Part shown: piece by piece, positions 19,939 through 31,400 of the stretch
Layout: every line of letters begins with the position of its first letter
Position numbering within the stretch: the first letter of the stretch is position 1
Assembly (NCBI RefSeq): GCF_032854445.1
Contig: NC_088296.1
Coordinates: 4,363,246-4,427,245, forward strand
Origin: Liolophura sinensis
Taxonomy: Eukaryota; Mollusca; Polyplacophora; Chitonida; Chitonidae
Length of the DNA: 64,000 nucleotides
Direction of reading: 5' to 3'
The notes under the pieces: generated by a model
Databases searched by the model: none
Seen by the model: the letters and a program-made list of their open reading frames with translations, nothing else
What the model was told of the DNA's origin: nothing
Program-made: the position numbers and the translations under genes

Positions 19939-20493
19939 TGAACAACATTAGTTGCCCACATTATTCCACTAAATTACACGCCCACATCTGTCACCCACAT
20001 CGTGTTGAATTACATCACCACTTTCGATATATGAAAAGTTCCAATTAAAGCGCAACTGAGATACATATTTTATTATCGACAACTATATTCTAGCATGATA
20101 CACGATTTGAATTCTGATTTCACTCTGTCGCGTAGAACATACCCTTTATCTTTCCAACATCAATGAAAACTGCTATCTGCTTCTCTTTGCATGATTGCGT
20201 CCTATTTTTGTACTTTATATGCTTTCTTAGTTCTTTGGTAGTTTGTGTTAATCGTCCTTGTGTGAATTGGGCTTGTGATTATTGACCTGGCCCGCCCTTC
20301 CTTGTTGGCGGCTGGTATACTAATGTCTGTTTCGACGCCTAGAGCGATTAGTATCATACCACTCGTTATTCAGATTTAATCTCTGGCATAACTTTGCAGC
20401 AGTTGCTTACATTAGACCTAATGTCACAAGATTCTAACCTGGCTGTGCAATTCACGGTGGCCATGCAGTATTCATTTAAAGTGCAGTGTACAT

Positions 20494-21535
20494 TTAAAGT
20501 GAACATAAATCTGAGTTAATTAATTAATAAAGTAGGATTCCAGAAATGTTCTAAAAATATTTAAATTCTACACCGCTTATCAACAAGATAAATAGCAAAC
20601 AATTGTCAGTACCTAGCCACTCCATGGTGACGCCAATTTGCCATGTTATAGCTATCTAGAGTGACGTCACAAAATCTAGGAATCCATTACCATCAGTATT
20701 AAACAATGTGACAATGAGAAAATACAAACAAAAACGCCTGGTACCAAACCAAAGAGTATCGGTTCTGTTCCCTGTTCAAAGGGCCGATGTTTCTTTTAGT
20801 TTGGCGCTTGGTCAGGGCAATGTTCGTGAACACCAACGTTGTATTTTCACAGTCCGGCTCGTCCTCGTCCTGCATGGGTGTAAGCATCAGGCCTATCTGG
20901 CTGGGCCGATATCTGGGAATTCACAGAACATAACAGGACCATCTGATGGATAAGGCCCTTTCATTTAAGTTTTGAGAATATATCTTTGATAATAAATCTG
21001 ACTTTGCTAAGGAAAAATAATGCACAAAAAACACAATATTTTTCTTCAAGCAATGACTCTCCCGAGGCGGTTTTCTCGCTAGCTCAGCCTGACAAGTTAG
21101 CTGCAGTCTCCTGCACAACATAATTATACGCATTGTGACACGGGCAGCAATTCTTAGTGCCTGCTCATAAATGTGTTGTCCAAAATGCACCGGTTTAACA
21201 CTTAAACTAACCATGAAATCCAATACATTGCATCGATATCTTTCTGTCCACTATACGAAACCACACAGACAATCCAGAGTTATTCGGTTTTCTGACGTGA
21301 CAGAAAATTATCACGTGATGCTATCAGCACTAGTGATTTGCCAAGTTCATGTGCACTTCTTCAACATGGCGACTCGGAGTGAACTGTCCGTCAGCGCCAT
21401 ATCCCAAATAATGAACTTAATGGGGTTTCTTATAAAAACTTTATAGAATTTTTTACACATTTTTCCGTGATAACTGTGTCCTATATCATTTTTTCTGCGA
21501 ATATATAGTGGTAAACTTTATGTTCACTTTAAAGT
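20494..21535. mobile_element. Candidate non-autonomous DNA transposon
   Basis: TTTAAAGTGAACATAAA at 20494-20510 is repeated inverted at 21519-21535, and the following 150 bp on each side are loosely similar (both contain GCCATGTT). No transposase is visible inside. Boundaries and target duplication are uncertain. Confidence 0.35.
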
Positions 21536-22124
21536 TCAACGTGTTTTGACGGAGGGCGACATCAGTTACCTAAACTGCTATCGACTTGACTGTAAATCCT
21601 GTTACTGACACTGCCATATTTGAAATTGTTTACACGTTTTAGTATGATATAACCTTAACAGATGAAATTTATTTTATCTTTTGTAGTATGTGACCTCACG
21701 GTGGTGTGGATTAAGAGATGGATGCTTGGAAAATGAAGCTATGTAATCTATTCGCACAGACAGTAGTGTAGGCTGTGCTACTGCGTGGGGTTTGTTCTAA
21801 CCGCTTGTTGGTGCAGCCATTGTAAAACAAATTACCTTCCACGCCCGTTGTCCAACATGCAACTTGCTTTAGAATCATTATGACGTCATTCGAGGCAATA
21901 AGTTCTTGGTGTTGAAAGTAAGCTTATGGAGTTTTACATTGTGAATTAGAAAAAGGATTCTAACTACCTTTTCCTTGTAATGATACTTGCGTCCAACCTA
22001 TCAATGTATAGAGTTCGGTCGTTGTGATAATGCCTAAAGGCAAATTTAGTAGCGAATATGACTGATTTTACAGACAGCTGAAAAAAGGCAGACAAAAATA
22101 AACATGAAGCGGGAAATGATGCGC

Positions 22125-23285
22125 GTAACGTATTCTGTGCCGACTCACAAGCTGGGTAAGTTCTGTATTCCGTGCCGACTCACAATCTGGGTGAGTGCTG
22201 TATTCTGTGCCGACTCACAAACTGGGCAAGTGCTGTATTCTGTGCCCATTCACAAATTGGGTAAGTGCTGTATTCTGTGTCGACTCACAAACTGGGTGAG
22301 TGCTGTATTCTGTGCCAACCCACAAACTGGGTGTACGCTGTATTCTGTGCCGACTCACAAACTGGGCGAGTAATGTATTCTGTGCCGACTCACAAACTGG
22401 GCGAGTAATGTATTCTGTGCCGACTCACAAACTGGGTAAGTGCTGTATTCTGGGCCGACTCACAAACCGGGTAAGTGCTGTATTCTGTGCCGGCTTACAA
22501 ACCGGGTAAGTGCTGTATTCGTGCCGACTCACGAATAAGGCAAGTGCTGTATTCTGTGCCGAATCACAAACTGGGTGTATGCTATATTCTGTGCCGACAC
22601 ACAAACTGGGTAAATGCTGTATTCTGTGCCCACTCACAATCTGGGTGAGAGCTGTATTCTGTGCCGACTCACAAACTGGTTGAGTGCTGTATTCTGGGCC
22701 GACTCACAAACCGGGTAAGTGCTGTATTCTGTGCCGACTCACAAACCGGGTAAGTGCTGTATTCTGGGCCGACTCAAAAGCTAGGTAAGTTCTGTATTCT
22801 GTGCAGACTCACAAACTGGGTAAGTGCTGTATTCTGTGCCGACTCACAAACTGGGTAAGTGCCGACTCACAAACTGGGCAAGTGCTCTATTCTCTGCCGA
22901 CTCACAAACTGGGTGAGTAATGTATTCTGTGCCCATTCACAAACTGGGTAAGTGCTGTACTCTGTGCCGACCCACAAACTGGGTGAGTGCTGTATTCTGT
23001 GCCGGCTCACAAACTGGGTGAGTGCTGTACTCTGTGTTGACTCACAAACTGGGTGAGTGTGAGTGCTGTATTCTGTGCCGACTCACAAACTGGGTGAGTG
23101 CTGTACTCTGTGTCGACTCACAAACTGGGTGAGTGCTGTACTCTGTGCCGACTCACAAACTGGGTGAGTGCTGTATTCTGTGCCGACTCACAAACTGGGT
23201 AAGTGCTGTTTTCTGTTTTCATCCACAAACTGGGCAAACGATATGCTTAATGTGTTATGTGTCGATTCAAAAACTGGGTAAATGT
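22125..23285. repeat. 35-bp minisatellite, about 31 copies
   Basis: Units contain GTGCCGACTCACAAACTGGG followed by TAAGTGCTGTATTCT or TGAGTGCTGTATTCT. Intergenic, downstream of tyrosinase. Confidence 0.92.
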
Positions 23286-23544
23286 TGTGCGCAACATTTT
23301 TCTGTTTTGGAGCCAAAAATTAAAAAATAACGCATGTTACTCATAGCGGCAGTATTTATTCAATGTCTGTCACATTTTGCAGCAAAGAATGTTTAGTGCC
23401 ATGCATTAACAGTATACGTATAAAACTGAAGAATAACCTACCTGATTTTCTCCTTCTTTTAAGGTAAAAATGCCAAGCCACATCATTTAACATTCATTTG
23501 CTCAGTTCTGCACAATCTGTGGTCACCGGGTACGTGGTAAAAGA

Positions 23545-24990
23545 TATCAGGTGTGATGATATATATCACGTGTGCATTTGTACTCAACCTCTGAATACAC
23601 CGGCATGTCAGACAAAAACACATTTGTTTACAGCTTCTGAATATAGCGGCATGTCAGACACAAACACATTTGTATATAACTTCTGAATATAGCGGTATGT
23701 CAGACAACAACACATTTGTATACAACTTCTGAATATACCGGCATGTCAGACAACAACACATTTGTATACAACTTCTGAATATACCGGTATGTCAGACACA
23801 AACACATTTGTGTACAACCTCTGAATATACCGGTATGTCAGACAAAAACACATTTGTTTACAGCTTCTGAATATACCGGCATGTCAGACACAAACACATT
23901 TGTATATAACTTCTGAATATAGCGGTATGTCAGACAACAACACATTTGTATACAACTTCTGAATATACCGGCATGTCAGACAACAACACATTTGTATACA
24001 ACTTCTGAATATACCGGTATGTCAGACACAAACACATTTGTGTACAACCTCTGAATATACCGGTATGTCAGACAAAAACACATTTGTTTACAGCTTCTGA
24101 ATATACCGGCATGTCAGACACAAACACATTTGTATATAACTTCTGAATATAGCGGTATGTCAGACAACAACACATTTGTATACAACTTCTGAATATACCG
24201 GCATGTCAGACAACAACACATTTGTATACAACTTCTGAATATACCGGTATGTCAGACACAAACACATTTGTGTACAACCTCTGAATATACCGGTATGTCA
24301 GACAACAACACATTTGTACTCAACCTCTGAATATACCGGTATGCCAGACAAAAACACATTTGTATACAGCTTCTGAATATACCGGTATGTCAGACACAAA
24401 CACATTTGTATACAACTTCTGAATATACCGGCATGTCAGACAAAAACACATTTGTGTACAGCCTCTGAATATACCGGTATGTCAGACAAAAACACATTTG
24501 TGTACAACTTCTGAATATACCGGCATGTCAGACAACAACACATTTGTGTACAACTTCTGAATATACCGGCATGTCAGACAAAAACACATTTGTGTACAGC
24601 CTCTGAATATACCGGTATGTCAGACAACAACACATTTGTATACAACTTCTGAATATACCGGTATGTCAGACAAAAACACATTTGTGTACAGCCTCTGAAT
24701 ATAGCGGTATGTCAGACAACAACACATTTGTGTACAACTTCTGAATATACCGGCATGTCAGGCAGCAACACATTTGTATACAACTTTTGAATATACCGGA
24801 ATGTCAAACAACAACACATTTGCATACAACCTCTGAATATACCGGTATGTCAGACAACAACACATTTGTATTCAACCACTGAATATACCGGTATGTCAGA
24901 CAACAACACATTTGTGTACAACCTCTGAATATACCAGTATGTCAGACAACATATTCGTGTATACAGCCCCTGAATATACCGGTATATTAT
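23545..24990. repeat. 46-bp minisatellite with higher-order repeats, about 31 copies
   Basis: Units contain CTGAATATACCGGTATGTCA and ACACATTTGTATACAAC. A block of five units (about 230 bp) recurs three times near 23616, 23846 and 24076. It ends about 240 bp from the tyrosinase stop codon. Confidence 0.92.
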
Positions 24991-25232
24991 ACAAAAATTT
25001 TTAGCTGTGGATCTGTCCATTGTCAGTAAGAATATAGCAAATACAATACTACACTGTGGTTGAATAAAACAATAAAACAGCTGACTCTGTATTCAGTTAT
25101 ATGTGGCTATAATCTTAACAAGAGCAATATTTGAAAGAAACTAAATTGGTTTTAAGTATGTTTACGACCTACTAAGATTCTCAGTGTCTCTTGGATACCT
25201 ATTTAATGTTGTATCCAACCATATGCTGTGGT

Positions 25233-25477
25233 TTAACCAATGTGGTCATATGTCTCATAACTTTTGTTGTCCACGTATGTATCCGTCCTTACAATTGGCT
25301 GCCGCTCATCGCCTGTATCTTTGGTAGCACTGGTCATCTTCGGGTGACTCGATCGGCGTCGTGACGTCATTGTTTTACGTCTATTTCTCATTATTAATGC
25401 CACAGCCACAACGAGAACGAGAATGACGCCCGCTTCGAGAATTACAGCGATATAGCTGGGAGTGAGGAACGTTGTGC
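25233..25477 (-). CDS. Tyrosinase exon 5: transmembrane helix and cytoplasmic tail
   Basis: Encodes YIAVILEAGVILVLVVAVAL (membrane helix), RNRRK, and a tail with ERQPIV and a final YETYDHIG, then TAA. ATTAAA about 25 bp past the stop (forward 25202-25207) is a possible polyadenylation signal. Confidence 0.93.
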
Positions 25478-28400
25478 CTGAAATAGAGAAAACGGAAGCA
25501 AATAATTCTTATATCAAAAATCGATCGACAAATTGACGAATCTATAAAATGTGCTAGGGTAATAGTAGCTAATCAGCAAACTGCAATGGTCATTTACGTA
25601 ATCTACATCACTTTGCGTGTAGTTTTTGCGTGTCACCGTTGAGAAGTTGTAGGACTGTACGCTTATTTAACGGAAAACATCCTTGATTTGCTTTTCTTCC
25701 TTGAAATTATCAGCGTTTGTTTAATTTCTACAAGGTATGTATCAATTTCAGAAGTGAAAGCAAAATACCGGTACTAGCCTTGTTCCAATCAAAATATGTA
25801 AGCTTCAGGCGTTGTATGTTGGGGTCAAGAACAAGGACTCAGGTGGGATTGGGGACTTGGGGAGGAGGAGGGTGGGGGTGGGTGGAGGTTTAGTGTACGT
25901 AACAAATACAAACTGATAACTTGCAACATTTTGGCACACAAAGAGGGTATGGTGAAGCGCGATTGTTTCACTGACATACTTATGATTTGGTTACACGCCA
26001 GCAGAAGTGCAATGAAATGAGGTAACTAGAATGACGGTGCCGTAGTAAAATCACCCATTAGTGGCAAAAAGCGAGACTTTTCTACTTGTGACGCACAGAT
26101 CACATCCCCGCAGTGCACGCATTCAATATGCTTGTCTTCACAGTCGACAGGTCTCCCAGCAACCCGCCGATGGTCGTGGGGTTTCCCCCGGGCTGTGCCT
26201 GGTTTCCTGTCACCATAATGTTGGCCGCCGTCGTATAAGTGAAATATTCTTGAGTACGGCGTAAAACACCAATCAAATAAATGAATAAATAAATCACAGT
26301 CGACGTCGGAAAGTGTCTAGCAAACGTCATGTAAAGTGACGTCAAAGACCTTGTACCCAAGAGTTCAGTGAGAAGCTGCGCAAATATGTCCAAATTATAT
26401 ATGTACAATACTTTAGAAGCCATCAACATGGCCACAGACAACATGTGTGCCTATCCTTTAGGAGTCAACAGCATGGCCACAGACAACATATGTGCCTATC
26501 TTTTCGGAGTCATCAGCATGACCACAGACAACATATGTGCCTATCCTTTAGGAGCCATCAACATGGCCACAGACAATATGTGTACCTATCCTTTAAGAGT
26601 CATCATGGCCACAGACAACATATGTGCCTATCTTTTAGGAGCCATCAACATGGCCACAGACAACATATGTGCCTATCCTTTAGGAGCCATCAACATGGCC
26701 ACAGACAACATATGTGCCTATCCTTTAGGAGCCATCGACATGGCCATAGACAACATATGTGCCTATCTTTTAGGAGCCATCAACTTGGCCACAGACAACA
26801 TGTGTGCCTATCCTTTAGGAGTCATCAGCATGGCCACAGACAACATGTGTGCCTATCCTTTAGGAGTCATCAGCATGGCCACAGACAACATATGTGCCTA
26901 TCTTTTCGGAGTCATCAGCATGACCACAGACAACATATGTGCCTATCCTTTAGGAGCCATCAACATGGCCACAGACAACATGTGTGCCTATCCTTTAGGA
27001 GCTATCAGTATGGCCACAGAAAACATATGTGCCTATCCTTTAGGAGCCATCAACATGGCCACAGACAACATATGTGCCTATCCTTTAGGAGCCATCAACA
27101 TGGCCACAGACAACATATGTGCCTATCTTTTAGGAGCCATCAACTTGGCCATAGACAACATATGTGCCTATCCTTTAGGAGCCATCAACATGGCCACAGA
27201 CAACATGTGTGCCTATCCTTTAGGAGCCATCAGCATGACCACAGACAACATGTGTACCTATCCTTTAGGAGTCATCATCATGGCCACAGACAACATATGT
27301 GCCTATCCTTTAGGAGCCATTAGCAAGACCACAGACAACATGTGTGCCTATCCTTTAGGAGTCATCAGCATGGCCACAGACAACATATGTGCCTATCTTT
27401 TCGGAGTCATCAGCATGACCACAGACAACATATGTGCCTATCCTTTAGAAGCCATCAACATGGCCAGAGACAACATGTGTGCCTATCCTTTAGGAGCCAT
27501 CAGCATGACCACAGACAACATGTGTACCTATCCTTTAGGAGTCATCATCATGGCCAAAACAACATATGTGCCTATCTTTTCGGAGTCATCAGCATGACCA
27601 CAGACAACATATGTGCCTATCCTTTAGGAGCCATCAACAAGGCCACAGACAACATGTGTGCCTTTCCTTTAGGAGCCATCAGCATGACCACAGACAACAT
27701 GTGTACCTATCCTTTAGGAGTCATCATCATGGCCACAGACAACATATGTGCCTATCCTTTAGAAGCCATCAACATGGCCACAGACAACATGTGTCCCTAT
27801 CCTTTAGAAGTCATCAGCATGGCCACAGACAACATATGTGCCTATCTTTTCGGAGTCATCAGCATGACCACAGACAACATATGTGCCTATCCTTTAGGAG
27901 CCATCAACTTGGCCACAGACAACATATGTGCCTATCCTTTAGGAGCCATCAACATGGCCACAGACAACATGTGTGCCTATCCTTTAGGAGCGATCAGCAT
28001 GACCACAGACAACATGTGTACCTATCCTTTAGGAGTCATCATCATGGCCACAGACAACATATGTGCCTATCCTTTAGGAGTCATCATCATGGCCACAGAC
28101 AACATATGTGCCTATTCTTTAGGAGCTATCAGTATGGCCACAGACAACATATGTGCCTATCCTTTAGGAGCCATCGACTTGGCAACAGAAAACATATGTG
28201 CCTATCCTTTAGGAGCCATCAACATGGCCACAGACAACATATGTGCCTATCTTTTAGGAGCCATCAACTTGGCCACAGACAACACATGTGCCTATCCTTT
28301 AGGAGCCATCAACATGGCCACAGACAACATGTGTGCCTATCCTTTAGGAGCCATCAGTATGACCACAGACAACATGTGTGCCTATCCTTTAGGAGTCATC

Positions 28401-31400
28401 ATCATGGCCACAGACAACATATGTGTCTATCCTTTAGGAGCCATCAACTTGGCCACAGACAACATATGTGTCTATCCTTTAGGAGTCATCAGCATGACCA
28501 CAGACAACATATGTGCCTATCTTTTCGGAGTCATCAGCATGGCCACAGACAATATATGTGCCTATCCTTTCGGAGCCATCAGCATGACCACAGACAACAT
28601 GTGTGCCTATCCTTTAGGAGTCATCAGCATGACCACAGACAACATATGTGCCTATCCTTTAGAAGCCATCAGTATGACCACAGACAACATGTGTGCCTAT
28701 CCTTTAGGAGTCATCATCATGGCCACAGACAACATATGTGCCTATCCTTTAGGACCAATCAGTATGACCACAGACAACATATGTGCCTATCCTTTAGAAG
28801 CCATCAGTATGACCACAGACAACATGTGTGCCTATCCTTTAGGAGTCATCATCATGGCCACAGACAACATATGTGCCTATCCTTTAGAAGCCATCAGCAT
28901 GACCACAGACAACATATGTGCCTATCCTTTAGGGCCCATCAGCATGACCACAGACAACATATGTGCCTATCCTTTAGGAGCCATCAGCATGACCACAGAC
29001 AACATATGTGCCTATCCTTTAGGAGTCATCATCATGGCCACAGACAACATATGTGCCTATCCTTTAGGAGTCATCATCATGGCCACAGACAACATATGTG
29101 CCTATCCTTTAGGAGCCATCAGTATGACCACAGACAACATATGTGCCTATCCTTTAGAAGCCATCAGCATGACCACAGACAACATATGTGCCTGTCCCTT
29201 AGGACCCATCAGCATGACCACAGACAACATATGTGCCTATCCTTTAGGAGCCATCAACATGACCACAGACAACATATGTGCCTGTCCTTTAGGACCCATC
29301 AGCATGACCACAGACAACATATGTGCCTATCCTTTAGAAGCCATCAGTATGACCACAGACAACATGTGTGCCTATCCTTTAGGAGTCATCATCATGGCCA
29401 CAGACAACATATGTGCCTATCCTTTAGAAGCCATCAGCATGACCACAGACAACATATGTGCCTATCCTTTAGGGCCCATCAGCATGACCACAGACAACAT
29501 ATGTGCCTATCCTTTAGGAGCCATCAGCATGACCACAGACAACATATGTGCCTATCCTTTAGGAGTCATCATCATGGCCACAGACAACATATGTGCCTAT
29601 CCTTTAGGAGCCATCAGTATGACCACAGACAACATATGTGCCTATCCTTTAGAAGCCATCAGCATGACCACAGACAACATATGTGCCTGTCCCTTAGGAC
29701 CCATCAGCATGACCACAGACAACATATGTGCCTATCCTTTAGGAGCCATCAACATGACCACAGACAACATATGTGCCTGTCCTTTAGGACCCATCAGCAT
29801 GACCACAGACAACATATGTGCCTATCCTTTAGGAGCCATCAGCATGACCACAGACAATATATGTGCCTATCCTTTAGGACCCATCAGCATGACCACAGAC
29901 AACGCATGTGCCTATTCTTTAGGAGCCATCAGCATGGCCACAGACAACATATGTGCCTATCCTTTAGGAGCCATCAACATGACCACAGACAACATATGTG
30001 CCTGTCCTTTAGGACCCATCAGCATGACCACAGACAACATATGTGCCTATCCTTTAGGAGCCATCAGCATGACCACAGACAATATATGTGCCTATCCTTT
30101 AGGACCCATTAGCATGACCACAGACAACGCATGTGCCTATTCTTTAGGAGCCATCAGCATGGCCACAGACAATATATGTGCCTATCCTTTAGGACCCATC
30201 CGCAAGCTACTGCTTCTTAACTAAACTGTTACTGTCCTAAAAGTTATTTCGTCTTATAAACATGAACTCTTTAGTTTCTACGGGGAACCTTTCCCGTCAA
30301 AGTGCAGCAATCCTAAGATGTGACGCCTGTTGTCCATCTCTGCCTTGCGTTGCCGTTTTACGGTCAAACTAGTGACATATTTCTCATGAACAGCACGATT
30401 ATAACAGTCACTTCAACTAGTAATGTTCTTCTGTGCCAGCTGCATCAATTTTAAAACATTACTGTCCAGTAATCTCAGTCTCTTCGCTTGTGTTGTCGTC
30501 TGCTTCTCCAGTCTGCATCCTCAGTTAACTTACCAGTGTTGTCGGCTGCTTCTCCAGTCTGCATCCTCAGTTAACTTACCAGTGTTGTCGTCTGCTTCTC
30601 CAGTCTGCATCCTCAGTTAACTTACCAGTGTTGTCGTCTGCTTCTCCAGTCTGCATCCTCAGTTAAGTTACCAGTGTTGTAGTATGCTTCTCCAGTCTGC
30701 ATCCTCAGTTAACTTACCAGCGTTGTCGTCTGCATCTCCAGTCTGCATCATCCTCAGTTAACTTACCAGTGTTGTCGTCTGCTTCTCCAGTCTGCATCAT
30801 CCTCAGTTAACTTACCAGTGTTGTCGTCTGCTTCTCCAGTCTGCATCATCCTCAGTTAACTTACCAGTGTTGTCGTCTGTTTCTCCAGTCTGCATCCTCA
30901 GTTAACTTACCAGTGTTGTCGTCTGCTTCTCCAGTCTGCATCCTCAGTTAACTTACCAGTGTTGTCGTCTGCTTCTCCAGTCCGAATGTCGTCATAATCA
31001 TAACCCAGATTAACACAGCTCTGGAAAAACTCGAACGCTGATTCCAGGGGAAAGAATGGCACAAGAAAAGAGTTCCGGTTGTGCCCGGGCTGAGCTCCAA
31101 CCAGCGGAAGCTGAAATTAGTCCGCAATTACATGTTTATAAATATCAGTTTATTTGTTTTGTTTATTCACCAACCCTCTGCATACAAACGTATACAATAA
31201 AACACAATACAGAAGATAACAGTTGCGATTTATAATTATAAAACAAACAGTTGCTTAAAAATTCTAGAATGATTTTTATTCTTTTTGGTTCTTTCTTTAC
31301 TTTTTTTAACTTTCTTTATTTATTTATTTGTCTGACTGGCGTTCAACACAGTACTCAATAATATTTAAATAGACTATTCATGGAAATTTCCGTTTTATAC

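Larger units (their letters stand above)
18712..22124. other. Intergenic region upstream of the low-complexity protein gene
   Basis: Holds the upstream DNA of that gene (two CAGGTAA-type E-boxes near 18763-18790), the 46-bp minisatellite, one full SINE, a dispersed segment at about 20265-20320 that recurs at 45105-45165 and the candidate TIR element. No exon recognised. Confidence 0.55.

Noticed and set aside
26368-30224. Two long plus-strand reading frames (about 410 and 960 codons) as protein genes
   Set aside because: They are a 45-bp minisatellite inside a minus-strand intron, equally open in two frames, with unit differences at all codon positions and no start, signal or splice context.
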